DNA of 64,000 bases from Sunxiuqinia sp963677175 (GTDB lineage: Bacteria; Bacteroidota; Bacteroidia; Bacteroidales; Prolixibacteraceae), in the NCBI GenBank assembly GCA_963677175.2, contig CAXXES010000003.1, forward strand, positions 248,001 to 312,000, in the 5' to 3' direction. Positions within the stretch are counted from its first letter, which is position 1. Every line of letters begins with the position of its first letter. Of the stretch, positions 18,104-27,171 are shown piece after piece. The notes under the pieces were generated by a model. The model worked only from the letters and a program-made list of their open reading frames with translations, did not search any database and had not been told where the DNA came from. A program made the translations under genes and the position numbers.

Positions 18104-19419
18104 CAGGGTCAACGCATTTAATTTGTGATTAAATTCAGCAGGAACTTGTTGTCCCAGCCAGCCCTGAGCCTTTTTGATTTGAGGCTTCCCTTGGAGCCGT
18201 TCTTTTTCAATATATTAAGGGCAATTTTGTTGACAAGGGCAAAGTTTTGGGCTGCCATCCCGGCCCTCTTTCTTTGGCTGTCCTCCCCAAAAGTCATGTC
18301 CAGTGTCCAGTGCAATGAGTTTTCCACGCCCCAGTACATCCTGATATATTGGTTAAAACGATCAGCCGAGGTATTCAAACTACTGATGTAGTAACGGGTC
18401 TCATGTTCGGTTTTGTCACGGACAATCCGTTGGGTGGTAATTTTTATAATACTTGACAGTCCTTCCCATTTTTCCTTCCCGTGCAAAAACTCCAGGTCGT
18501 TGATCACTTCACACTTGCGTGTTTCTATCCGTCCGTGTCCTTTTTCGGCCACTTCGTGAATTGAATCAGGTTGCTGCACCCGGAAAATGCTTTCGGTTTC
18601 CTCCCTTAATTCTTTTTGGTTCCCTTTTAAGGCCAGGATATAATCTCCCTTTCCTCCCACAATGGCTTCAGCTATTTTGGTTTGTGTGCCCATAGCGTCA
18701 ATGGTTACAATGCAGCCTTCGATATCCAGAATCTCCAGCAATAAAGGGATGGTGGTGATTTCGTTGGATTTCCCCTCCGATTTGCATTGTCCAAGCACCA
18801 GCCCGTTGTAGCCGGCCCAGGCATTGACCAAGTGGACCGGAGACTGGCCGTGAAAAGTGTCTTTTGATCCCCTTGCCGTTTTCCCGTCAATGGCAATCAA
18901 CTCCAGGTCAATATCTTTATCCTTCAGCGAAGCGGCCCATTGGGCAAACAGCTTCTCAAATTTTTTGGGATTGAGCATCGAAAAAACCCGGTTGATCGTA
19001 TCGTGTGAGGGGATGCCATTGGGTAGTTTCAGGAAGGTTTTTAAAAAATCGACCTTGGTTTTCCCGAACAACTCGATCGAGTCCCACGACTCCGCCCCAC
19101 ATAAGACTGCAATGATGGCCAGGATAACAATATCCAACAACAGGTGCTTCTTGTTTCGTTTTATTCTTGGATCGTTCAATCCTGAAAAGTGTTTGTGCAA
19201 TGATGTTTCCATAGTATCTTGTTTTCCACCAAAACTGGGAAACTACTGGCTGAATGCAGTACCACGGGAAGGACAAGTTATTGACATTCAAAGATGGACA
19301 TATCAACAAACATTCAAAAAAATTTGGTTTTCACAATTTAAACCCGGATTCATATTGATAACCTGTGAACAAACCCCACTCAAAAACTGATTTTTTCAAA
19401 AGTCATGCGTTGGCCCTGG
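18104..19419 (-). mobile_element. ISAs1-family insertion sequence with 9-bp target duplication
   Basis: The element is bounded by inverted repeats: CAGGGTCAACGCAT at 18104-18117 and ATGCGTTGGCCCTG at 19405-19418 (one mismatch). The nine bases TTCATAAAT stand directly outside on both sides (18095-18103 and 19420-19428), within the usual ISAs1 duplication size. It carries one intact transposase gene. Intact ends and the perfect duplication point to a recent insertion. Confidence 0.92.
18118..19212 (-). CDS. ISAs1-family transposase
   Basis: A 364-residue intact transposase. Its N-terminus reads HFSGLNDPRIKRNKKHLLLD, followed by ILAIIAVLCGAESWDSIELF. Catalytic regions include LIAIDGKTARGSKD, the conserved CIVTIDAMGTQTKIAEAIV and, near the end, HWTLDMTFGEDSQRKRAGMA. 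The last segment contains the glutamate of the DDE set and the typical NFALVNKIALNILKK helix. All parts of the ISAs1/DDE domain are present, in contrast to the broken relative at 22861-23904. It stops a few bases inside the left terminal repeat. Confidence 0.95.
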   Translation of the reverse strand: METSLHKHFSGLNDPRIKRNKKHLLLDIVILAIIAVLCGAESWDSIELFGKTKVDFLKTFLKLPNGIPSHDTINRVFSMLNPKKFEKLFAQWAASLKDKDIDLELIAIDGKTARGSKDTFHGQSPVHLVNAWAGYNGLVLGQCKSEGKSNEITTIPLLLEILDIEGCIVTIDAMGTQTKIAEAIVGGKGDYILALKGNQKELREETESIFRVQQPDSIHEVAEKGHGRIETRKCEVINDLEFLHGKEKWEGLSSIIKITTQRIVRDKTEHETRYYISSLNTSADRFNQYIRMYWGVENSLHWTLDMTFGEDSQRKRAGMAAQNFALVNKIALNILKKNGSKGSLKSKRLRAGWDNKFLLNLITN

Positions 19420-19794
19420 TTCATAAATATAGAAAGCTGAAGTTTCGCAAAGAGCGGAGCAGGCCATGAGTCGTGTTGTCTGTGCCGATATAGCCGTATA
19501 ACTTTATGCTTGTAATTTTTAAAACAACATTTTAAAGCAGATCAACAGCAAAATACATCTCAAGATGTGTTTAAGAGGTAGGTCTGCCGGAGGAAAGTTG
19601 CAATTAGGCTTTGGGATTAACCCAACTTAAGCTTTGGATCCTTGCAGCCTAGAAGTTATCAGTTTTCAGTTACGGCAGGCTTCTGGCTTCTTTCTGCCTA
19701 CTGGGACTGGAAACTGCGACTGTTGTTTGTTGTTTCGGTTGTTGGAATAAAACCGGAAATATCTTTTTTGAAGGTGCTAAATATCTAAATAACT

Positions 19795-20060
19795 TGGTGG
19801 TGAGAGTCCACTCTAGGGGGTTGGAGTTGCCAACCTCAGCCAATAGCAAGGGTTGTCCATTGTGAGGTGGAATCTGAAGAGCCTGCCCCGCAAGGCGGGA
19901 AAGCTGGCGGCAAAGTTCCGACCCCGAGGAACACGAGCATTGCCAGTCATAACCGTTGGGATGTAGTTGCCACACGAAACGAAGTCCTAATACAACATGG
20001 GCAGTGGGATGTGAATTAATGCGGGTACATGGAATGAAAGTTATCTCACTGACTATCTAC
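19795..20060 (+). ncRNA. Probable group II intron RNA remnant (5' domain, no maturase)
   Basis: The stretch has features I recognise from the 5' half of bacterial group II introns: GGTGAGAGTCC near 19800, TAGCAAGGGTTGTCCATTGT, then GAGGTGGAATCTGAAG, AAAGCTGGCGGCAAA, GAGGAACACGAGC and AACGAAGTCCTAATACAACA. These match remembered consensus stretches of domain I, not a database search. No reverse transcriptase/maturase frame follows; the sequence instead runs into a terminator-like hairpin at 20072 and a GNAT gene. It is therefore likely a 5' fragment left after deletion. Exact limits are uncertain. The flanking stretch 19430-19790 shows nothing I can support as a gene. Confidence 0.5.
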
Positions 20061-20071
20061 CCGATTGAAAA

Positions 20072-20101
20072 AAAACCGCTCTTGCGTACAAAAGCGGTTT
20101 T
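20072..20101. terminator. Bidirectional intrinsic terminator
   Basis: AAAACCGCT at 20072-20080 pairs with AGCGGTTTT at 20093-20101 around a 12-base loop, with A-rich and T-rich sequence on the outer sides. It lies about 85 bases past the stop of the minus-strand acetyltransferase gene and would terminate transcription of the metG-GNAT unit; it could also act on the plus strand. Confidence 0.75.
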
Positions 20102-20184
20102 ATATAATAGAGTAAGCGACCGATCTGCAATGGCAGTACGGCAACTTACGGAAGCGCGCCAACCATGAGCTGGCGCGACTGTCT

Positions 20185-20640
20185 TTATTTCACTAACATT
20201 TTTTCAAAACATACGCTGTTTTCCACATCAGCGTACTGGCCATAATTGGGAATTTTGCAGTAGGCGCTTTTTTGGTAAAGCGCGATAGCCTCGGGTTGTT
20301 TTTTTCCAGTTTCAAGAACACACCGGCTGTACGAAAGATCTCTGCTCCAGATTTCCAATTCGTTTATTATGCGTGCGGCAATCCCTTTTCTACGGCCTTT
20401 GGGATCGGTAAACATCCGTTTAACCTCCATGGTGTCCTGATCAAAAGCTTTAATTGCGCCGCAACCTAGTGGAATTCCGTCTTCGTAGGCGACAATCGCA
20501 TGTTTTATACTTTCAACCTTATTAAATTGAGCGTAAAACGAATGTTCCTCTCCATCCCGGCGGGCCAATTCAGCATCGAGAGATTGTACCAACCCAATAA
20601 AATCAGGATCTGTGGAATTTGTTCTTCGTATTTCTATCAC
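20185..20640 (-). CDS. GNAT-family N-acetyltransferase
   Basis: A 151-residue GNAT acetyltransferase. The acetyl-CoA binding loop is visible as MFTDPKGRRKGIAARIINEL, preceded by the beta strand GCGAIKAFDQDTMEVKRM. A C-terminal LETGKKQPEAIALYQKSAYC completes the typical fold. The substrate is not predictable from sequence. It lies 15 bases downstream of metG on the same strand, so the two are likely co-transcribed, with an intrinsic terminator beyond it. The gene looks intact and has normal length for small stand-alone GNAT proteins. Confidence 0.9.
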   Translation of the reverse strand: MIEIRRTNSTDPDFIGLVQSLDAELARRDGEEHSFYAQFNKVESIKHAIVAYEDGIPLGCGAIKAFDQDTMEVKRMFTDPKGRRKGIAARIINELEIWSRDLSYSRCVLETGKKQPEAIALYQKSAYCKIPNYGQYADVENSVCFEKMLVK

Positions 20641-20655
20641 GACAGTGGCTTTTTG

Positions 20656-22689
20656 TTATCGAACCTCTGAGCCGTTTTTCACGTTGTCTTTCGGCGACAC
20701 AAACTTCAGCGTTCCGTCGGCATCTTCAGCCATCAGGATCATGCCTTGCGATTCGATACCACGAATTTTACGGGGCTTCAGGTTCACCAAAATGGAAACT
20801 TGTTTGCCAATAATGTCTTCCGGTTGGTAATATTCGGCAATGCCCGAAACCACCGTTCGTTTGTCAATTCCGGTATCAATTTTCAGTTGAAGCAGCTTTT
20901 TGGTTTTCGGAACAAGTTGCGCTTCCAGTATGGTTCCGGTGCGAATGTCCATCTTAGTGAAATCGTCGAACGTGCAATTTCCCTTGGCTGGTTTTGCAAC
21001 GATTTCGGCTGCTTCGTTAGCCTTTTTGGTATCCAGCAATTTTTGCACCTGCGCTTCAATCACGCTGTCTTCAATCTTTTCAAACAGCAGCTCCGGCTGG
21101 TTGGTTTGGTGTCCGGCCTGCAACAAATTGGTACGTCCCAGCTCGCTCCAGTCCAGCTTTTCAAAATTGATGAAGCCACGCAGCTTGTTCATGCTGAAAG
21201 GCAGGAAAGGCTCCAGGATAATCGTCAGGTTGGCGGTAATCTGCAGGCAGATGTTCATCACGGTTTTCACACGCTCCGGATCGGTTTTAAACACTTTCCA
21301 AGGCTCTTCATCGGCCAGGTATTTGTTTCCCAGTCGGGCCAAATCCATGGCCAGTTTCAGCGCTTCGCGGAAGCGGTAGGTGTCCAGGCTCTTTTCAACC
21401 TGCGCTTTCAGGTTTCCGATTTCGGCCAGTGCAGCCTGATCCACTTCGTTAAGTTCACCCAAAGCAGGAACTTCACCAGCATAATATTTTTGTGTGAGCA
21501 CTAGCGCCCGGTTCACAAAGTTGCCGAGCACAGCCACCAGTTCGTTGTTGTTGCGGGCCTGAAAATCTTTCCAGGTAAAATCGTTGTCCTTGGTTTCGGG
21601 CGCATTGGCCGTGAGCGCGTATTTCAGCACATCTTCCTTGCCCGGAAATTCATCCAGGTATTCGTGCAGCCAGACCGCCCAATTGCGCGAGGTGGAGATT
21701 TTGTCGCCTTCCAGGTTGAGGAATTCGTTGGCCGGCACATTTTCCGGCAATACGTAGCTCCCTTCGGCTTTTAACATGCTGGGGAAAATGATGCAGTGAA
21801 ACACAATGTTGTCTTTCCCGATGAAGTGCACCAGTTTGCTTTCCGGGTCTTTCCAGTATTTTTCCCAGTCGGGAGTCAGTTCCTTGGTTGCCGAAATGTA
21901 GCCGATAGGCGCGTCGAACCAAACGTACAGCACCTTGCCTTCGGCACCTTCAACCGGAACAGGCACACCCCAGTTGAGGTCGCGGGTAACGGCGCGGGCA
22001 TTCAATCCACTGTCAATCCAGCTTTTGCATTGTCCGTACACGTTGGGTTTCCATTCCTTGTGGCCTTCCAAAATCCATTCCTTTAACCAGGGTTCGTATT
22101 GGTCGAGTGGGAGGTACCAGTGTTTGGTTTCCTTCAACACCGGCGTGTTGCCGCTGATCATCGATTTGGGATTGATCAGTTCGGTTGGACTGAGCGAGGT
22201 GCCGCAGCTTTCACATTGGTCGCCGTAAGCTTTTTCGAAGCTGCATTTTGGACAGGTCCCCACAATGTAGCGGTCAGCCAGAAACTGCTTGTTTTCTTCG
22301 TCATAATATTGCTCGCTGGTTTGCTCCACGAACTTGCCGTCGTCATATAGCTTTTTGAAAAAGCCCGAAGCTGTTTCGTGGTGAGTGGGTGAGCTGGTGC
22401 GCGAATACACGTCGAATGAAATGCCGAACCGCTCAAACGAATCCTTGATCATGCCGTGGTATTTGTCCACGATGTCCTGCGGTGTAACACCTTCGTTTTT
22501 GGCTTTCAGGGTGATGGGTACGCCATGTTCGTCGGAACCGCCAATGAGCAGCACATCTTCGTTTTTCAGGCGAAGGTAGCGGGCGTAAATATCAGCCGGA
22601 ACATAAACACCGGCCAGGTGGCCAATGTGGAGCGGCCCGTTGGCATAGGGTAGGGCAGAGGTAATTAAGGTACGTTTGTATTGTGACAT
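20656..22689 (-). CDS. metG: Methionine--tRNA ligase
   Basis: A 677-residue methionyl-tRNA synthetase that charges tRNA-Met with methionine in the cytoplasm. The class I HIGH motif is at residues 21-24 (ANGPLHIGHLAG), and the KMSKS loop appears as DKISTSRNWAVW. The zinc knuckle cysteines are in CPKCSFEKAYGDQCESCGTS. The C-terminus carries the OB-fold tRNA-binding domain (FTKMDIRTGTILEAQLVPKT through PRKIRGIESQGMILMAED), as in the long dimeric form. The start codon ATG at 22687-22689 gives MSQYKRTLITSALPYANGPL, the normal N-terminus. This is a core housekeeping gene and looks intact. Confidence 0.98.
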   Translation of the reverse strand: MSQYKRTLITSALPYANGPLHIGHLAGVYVPADIYARYLRLKNEDVLLIGGSDEHGVPITLKAKNEGVTPQDIVDKYHGMIKDSFERFGISFDVYSRTSSPTHHETASGFFKKLYDDGKFVEQTSEQYYDEENKQFLADRYIVGTCPKCSFEKAYGDQCESCGTSLSPTELINPKSMISGNTPVLKETKHWYLPLDQYEPWLKEWILEGHKEWKPNVYGQCKSWIDSGLNARAVTRDLNWGVPVPVEGAEGKVLYVWFDAPIGYISATKELTPDWEKYWKDPESKLVHFIGKDNIVFHCIIFPSMLKAEGSYVLPENVPANEFLNLEGDKISTSRNWAVWLHEYLDEFPGKEDVLKYALTANAPETKDNDFTWKDFQARNNNELVAVLGNFVNRALVLTQKYYAGEVPALGELNEVDQAALAEIGNLKAQVEKSLDTYRFREALKLAMDLARLGNKYLADEEPWKVFKTDPERVKTVMNICLQITANLTIILEPFLPFSMNKLRGFINFEKLDWSELGRTNLLQAGHQTNQPELLFEKIEDSVIEAQVQKLLDTKKANEAAEIVAKPAKGNCTFDDFTKMDIRTGTILEAQLVPKTKKLLQLKIDTGIDKRTVVSGIAEYYQPEDIIGKQVSILVNLKPRKIRGIESQGMILMAEDADGTLKFVSPKDNVKNGSEVR

Positions 22690-22787
22690 AGAACCGTGAT
22701 TTTTAGAATCTGTGAATTTCGAATTCGTTTAAGGGCTACAAAGATAAGTGTTTTTTTAGGCTTTCAAGGAAGGACGATGGATTGTAC

Positions 22788-24017
22788 TAGGGCAAACGCA
22801 TCTAATTTAATTGCCAATCAGCTTTAATAAGTATTCATTGCCCCATTCGGCCATTTTTCTTCAGCTTTTAATCCCCACCCTGGCATCGTCCTTTTTTAAA
22901 AGGTTTAATGCAATCCGGTTGAGGCTGGAGAAGTTTTGAGCAGCATTGCCACTGCGTTTTCGGCTCAGGTCCTCCCCAAAAGCAACGTCAAGCACCCAAT
23001 GGATCTTGTTTTCAATCCCCCAATGTTTCCGGACGCCATGGGCGATTATGTCAGCTTTTTTTAATGTGCTTATGTAAAAACTTGTTTAGTTCTCTCTTTT
23101 GCCTGTTGCCTTAAAGTACCGTTCACGGTCCACTTTGACAACAGAGGTCAACCCATTCCATTTTTCGGCACTTTCTACCAGGCTCAGGTCTTCTATGATA
23201 CTACATTGCCTTGTCTCTATTCTTCCATGCCCGTAATCAAGCTCTTCAAAATAATCGTTTACAGGCAAAACCCTGAAACTGTCCTGAATATCTTCATACA
23301 GGTCCTTTTGGTTTTCTTTGACCGAAAGAATGTAATGTGCTTTTTTCTTCACTATTTTACGCGCAATATTTTTCTGGCACCCCATGGCATCAACCGTAAC
23401 AATACACCCTTCCAATAAAAGGGCATCCAGCAGTTTGGGAATAGCTGTAATCTCATTTGACTTTTCTTCTACCTTAATTTGCCCCAGAACAAGTTCATTC
23501 TCGTCAGCCCAGGCACTTACAATGTGGGTTGCCGTTTTGCATCCCTGTTTGCGAGACCCGCGCATGGTTTTGCCATCAATACTGATAACCTCACCATGGG
23601 TTCTTTGATGTATTGATTTCACCCAAGATAAAAAACAATTCTCAAACTCATCGGCATCTAATGCAGCAAAAAAGCGGTTAAACGTGTCATGGGAAGGTAT
23701 CCCGTTGGGAAGCTCAAGGAAGCTGCTGAGCCACTTCTTTTTTATCTCCCCGTACTCTTCCATGTCGTTCCATGATTCACATCCACAAAGCACTGAAGCA
23801 ATCGCTATGAAAATTATGTCATCTATGAGATGTCGTTTAGTCCTGTTAATACGTGGATCTTTCATTTCTGAAAAATACGACAATAAATTACCTTTGCTAT
23901 CCATTTTGTTATCTGTCTGACTATCAGATAAATATATAATTTTTTGTCGCAAAAACAAATTATATCACTGATTATTAAGTAGTTAAGTGTGTTGTTTTTT
24001 TAGATGTGTTTGCCCTG
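22788..24017 (-). mobile_element. Second ISAs1-family insertion sequence, degenerate
   Basis: Terminal repeats AGGGCAAACGCATCT at 22789-22803 and its near complement AGATGTGTTTGCCCT at 24002-24016 bound a broken ISAs1-type transposase gene. The flanking bases do not match, so no target duplication is visible. The right end cuts directly into a rubredoxin-domain gene, while the left side is the upstream region of metG. The lack of a duplication fits a deletion starting at one end of the IS, which may have removed the front of the rubredoxin gene and neighbouring genes. Confidence 0.8.
22861..23904 (-). pseudogene. ISAs1-family transposase with in-frame stop
   Basis: Starting at MDSKGNLLSYFSEMKDPRIN (23904), the frame encodes an ISAs1 transposase (ISIDGKTMRGSRKQ, CIVTVDAMGCQKNIARKIV) until a TAA at 23086-23088 after ATGKREN. 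Reading on in the same frame gives TSFYISTLKKADIIAHGVRK, then HWGIENKIHWVLDVAFGEDL and the C-terminal NFSSLNRIALNLLKK, ending at a TGA at 22861. So a single nonsense codon removes the last fifth, including the catalytic glutamate region. It shares the family but not close identity with the intact copy at 18118-19212, so the two are different insertion sequences. Confidence 0.88.
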
Positions 24018-25003
24018 TGGTCTGGGCTGATTTTTACAGACGACATTGCTGAATTTACCCAAACATTGGAACAGCTGATTGTCGGTCAAAACATCAAGAA
24101 TACGGAACAGCTGAAAGAAAAACTGGACAACTCATCCCTTCAAAAAAACACACTGAAGTCGGCAAAAACAATCAGCCTGCCAACAGGTTTTTCCCTTATT
24201 ACGAAGGCCTGAATAAACTTGATGGAAAGGACCAGTACTGGGCCGGATTTTATTGGAGAAACAACCACTATCCCATTCAGTTTTTAAAAGAAATCTGTAG
24301 CCTGTGTCAAAAAAAGAATGTCGGGAAAATCAGTTTCACACCCTGGAAAACCATTCTGATCAAGGACATCGAGACCAAAGATAAAATCCATTGGGATGAG
24401 CTAATTGGACGTTACGGCATCAACATGCGCCATTCATCTTTTGAATTGAACTGGCACTTGCCTTTACTCGATCAGCAGGCCCTGAAGTTAAAACGATTCC
24501 TGGTTTCCGAATTCGACATCCGGACTTTTGGCTTGTCATTCGTCATCCAGAATAAGCCCGGCGAGCGCTTTACCTCCGTAGTAATCCGCTCTAAAAGCCG
24601 GTTGCCATTCCTTGGCAGATTCGATTTTACACGAACTTACAGCGTTGAGCATGCTTACGATTTTAACCCAAACAACAACCATTACCTGGAATATGCAACA
24701 AACCTAGACAAGAATGGCTTGCCCCAAACACTCAACGAGCTGTCAAAACGCTATTATGCCCGCCTTTTTGCACAGACCATGCCCGGGCAATTACACAAGT
24801 CGGATGAACTCAAACACATCAGTCAAATGGTGCACCAATGCCCTGACTGCCTGACAATTTACGACGAACGATATGGCGATGTATTGGCCGGAATTAAGGC
24901 CGGAACTCCCTTTAACATGCTGCCTGAAAGCTATTGCTGCCAGGTTTGCGAGACACCAAAGCCAGCTTTTACCGGGATTGAAATGAGGGAATTGGCTGGT
25001 TGA
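24018..25003 (+). pseudogene. Rubredoxin-domain protein of the nitrite cluster, truncated by IS and frameshifted
   Basis: The remaining protein ends in a rubredoxin domain: CPDCLTIYDERYGDVLAGIK, GTPFNMLPE and CQVC, giving the four iron-binding cysteines. Upstream is a long region (WKTILIKDIETKDKIHWDEL, RHSSFELNWHLPLLDQQ) that resembles the half-domains of ferredoxin-dependent sulfite/nitrite reductases. The front is removed by the ISAs1 copy ending at 24017. The first part (SGLIFTDDIAEFTQTLEQ) is in a different frame; the shift maps near an A7 run at about 24136-24144, after which HTEVGKNNQPANRFFPYYEG continues. It may have carried electrons to nitrate or nitrite reduction. It is almost certainly non-functional now. 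Confidence 0.75.
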
Positions 25004-25015
25004 ATAAATTTTTGA

Positions 25016-25990
25016 ATGATGCATAAAATTGAAGACTATTTGGGAAGACGTTTTGAAAAGTTGCGGATCAGCTTGCTGAATACCTGTAATTTTTTGTGCG
25101 TGTACTGTGTCAGCGACAACACAGAACAGGTCTACCAGGGAGTTGTGCCTGCATCCAAGGAAGAACAACTGGATACCGATGAGTTTGTTTCGCTCATCCA
25201 AAGTGTTCACCAACTCACGGGTCTGAAAAGCATCCGGCTAACTGGCGGTGAACCGCTTTTATACATGAACCTTGTCCCGCTTATCGAGAAAATAAAAACC
25301 ATTGGCATTGAAGATATTCGCCTGACAACAAACGGCTACTACCTGAAACAAATGGCCCGTCAGCTGAAAGAGTCCGGAATTCAATCCATCAATATCTCAA
25401 TCGATGCGATCGACCTGGATTTATTCAGAAAAATTGCACGCCACAACCAACCTCAACGGGTGTTTGAAGGTATCGAAGCCGCTGTTGACGCGGGAATGCA
25501 AGTCAAGCTGAATGCTGTAATCATGCGCGGAAAAAACGAATCGCAGATCATTCCGCTGCTCGACTATGCTTCGAAAATGGGCGTAAAAATCCGCTACCTC
25601 GAACTGATGAAAATGGGGCACTTGTATCAAGGAAAAAACGAGCTGTTCTATTCTGAAAAAGAGATATTGGATACCATCAGCCAACATTACGAAATATCCC
25701 GCCTACCTCGTAAAGAATCGGAAACGGCGCGTTACTGGATCGCTGGTAAAAACCGCGTTTTTGGAATCATAGCCAATGAGTCTACTCCCTTTTGCCACGA
25801 CTGTAACCGGCTGCGAATGGACAGTCGAGGTTATTTCTACGGTTGCCTCAGCAATGCCCATGGCGATAAGCTGGCGCCGTATGTACATGATCAGGAATTA
25901 TTAACTCAAAAACTCCGACAACTACTGCTCATGAAACAACCCGCCAGGTTTCATGGCAGCCAATTGTCGATGAGAAATATAGGAGGATAA
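25016..25990 (+). CDS. moaA: GTP 3',8-cyclase (molybdenum cofactor biosynthesis protein MoaA)
   Basis: A 324-residue radical SAM enzyme that converts GTP to the cyclic precursor of molybdopterin. The N-terminal cluster motif CxxxCxxC is in LLNTCNFLCVYCVSD, the glycine-rich SAM-binding part in IRLTGGEPLLYMNL. The C-terminal second 4Fe-4S site has CHDCNRLRMDSRGYFYGCL. The protein ends in MRNIGG, the conserved double-glycine tail of MoaA. It starts 12 bases after the rubredoxin gene; two adjacent ATGs (25016, 25019) are possible starts. It lies with moaE and moeB next to nitrite reductase genes, suggesting cofactor supply for a nitrate reductase that is not in the window. The frame is intact. 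Confidence 0.95.
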   Translation: MMHKIEDYLGRRFEKLRISLLNTCNFLCVYCVSDNTEQVYQGVVPASKEEQLDTDEFVSLIQSVHQLTGLKSIRLTGGEPLLYMNLVPLIEKIKTIGIEDIRLTTNGYYLKQMARQLKESGIQSINISIDAIDLDLFRKIARHNQPQRVFEGIEAAVDAGMQVKLNAVIMRGKNESQIIPLLDYASKMGVKIRYLELMKMGHLYQGKNELFYSEKEILDTISQHYEISRLPRKESETARYWIAGKNRVFGIIANESTPFCHDCNRLRMDSRGYFYGCLSNAHGDKLAPYVHDQELLTQKLRQLLLMKQPARFHGSQLSMRNIGG

Positions 25991-25992
25991 CT

Positions 25993-26458
25993 ATGGAAAC
26001 ATCAATTCAAATCACCTGTTTTTCATTATGCCGAGCTGTTCGACGGGTTCCGTGATCCGAACAGTGGGGCTGTAGTCTTATTCAGCGGCGAGGTACGCGA
26101 CAACAACAAAGGGAAGGCCGTGACCCACCTGGAATACGAAGCTTACGAACCGATGGCCGAGAAAATGATTAGCGAAATCCTGGCCGATGCCACAGCAAAA
26201 TGGCAGCTGAATCAGGCTGTTTGTGTACATCGCGTCGGCGCGGTTGATATTTCGGGTTGCGCGGTTGTGGTTATTACCGGTTCGGGACACCGGGCGGCGG
26301 CTTATGAAGCCAATCGCTACATCGTTGACCGGGTAAAAAACGAAGTGCCCATTTGGAAACACGAATTCTATACGGACGGCACCAGCGAATGGGGCCAGAA
26401 CTGTGACTGCAGTTCCCCGTCACATCATAATCATCACGAACACCAACACGCGGAATGA
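25993..26458 (+). pseudogene. moaE: Molybdopterin synthase catalytic subunit MoaE, frameshifted near the start
   Basis: The MoaE body is clear: FDGFRDPNSGAVVLFSGEVR, LEYEAYEPMAEKMISEILAD, VHRVGAVDISGCAVVV and the active-site KNEVPIWKHEFYTDGTSEWG. The apparent start ATG at 25993, just after GGAGG, begins METSIQITCF but is out of frame with the body. Shortening the T5 run at 26019-26023 by one base would fuse it into METSIQITCFHYAELFDGFR. As sequenced, translation could only start inside the gene (ATG at 26120), losing the front third. The C-terminus is an unusual histidine-rich tail (HHNHHEHQH). It overlaps moeB by 4 bp. No moaD is visible nearby. Confidence 0.8.
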
Positions 26459-27171
26459 AACAGTTGACCACAGAAGAACACAGCCGGTTTTCGCGCCAGC
26501 TGTCGCTTGCAGAAATTGGCGAGAGCGGCCAGCTGAAGCTGAAAAATGCCAGGGTACTGGTAATTGGCGCAGGGGGACTAGGCAGTCCGCTCCTCATCTA
26601 CCTGGCCGCAGCCGGTGTGGGTACGATAGGGATCGTGGACGATGATGTGGTCAGCCTTTCGAACTTGCAGCGACAAGTGCTTTACACCAGTTCGCAGGTG
26701 GGACAAAAAAAGATTGAAATAGCCGCACAACGGCTACAAGATCTATATCCTGAAATTGAAATTCACCTGTTTGACACCCGGTTGAATGCGGACAATGCAA
26801 ACGAGCTGCTCGCCCTCTACGATGTGGTGGCCGACTGCTCCGATAATTTCGCGACACGCCAACTACTGGGTCACGAAACACAACAACTAAATAAACCGCT
26901 GGCTTTTGCCTCGGTCATGAACTACGAAGGGCAGGTGACCGTGTTCAATTTTAATAACGGCCCCTCGTTCAGCGATCTTTATCCAAACGTCCCAAAGGAC
27001 GGGATTTATCAATCGGAAGATATCGGGTTGGTGGGCGTTTTGCCTGGCATTGCCGGCAGCCTGCAAGCCAATGAAGTAATCAAAATGATCACCGGATACG
27101 GTGAAGTGCTCTCGGGAAAACTATTGGTTTTCTCACTATTGGAAAACAGGTTCAACCTGTTTTCTATTTAA
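26455..27171 (+). CDS. moeB: HesA/MoeB/ThiF-family adenylyltransferase
   Basis: A 238-residue E1-like enzyme that would adenylate the C-terminus of the sulfur carrier MoaD (or ThiS). The nucleotide-binding motif is in VLVIGAGGLGSPLLIYLAAA, followed by GIVDDDVVSLSNLQRQVLYT, the catalytic aspartate region VVADCSDNFATR and PGIAGSLQANEVIK. The two CxxC pairs that bind zinc in many MoeB/ThiF proteins are absent; only one cysteine (in VVADCSDN) is seen. The ATG overlaps the moaE stop (ATGA). Gene context with moaA and moaE favours MoeB rather than ThiF. The frame is intact. Confidence 0.88.
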   Translation: MKQLTTEEHSRFSRQLSLAEIGESGQLKLKNARVLVIGAGGLGSPLLIYLAAAGVGTIGIVDDDVVSLSNLQRQVLYTSSQVGQKKIEIAAQRLQDLYPEIEIHLFDTRLNADNANELLALYDVVADCSDNFATRQLLGHETQQLNKPLAFASVMNYEGQVTVFNFNNGPSFSDLYPNVPKDGIYQSEDIGLVGVLPGIAGSLQANEVIKMITGYGEVLSGKLLVFSLLENRFNLFSI

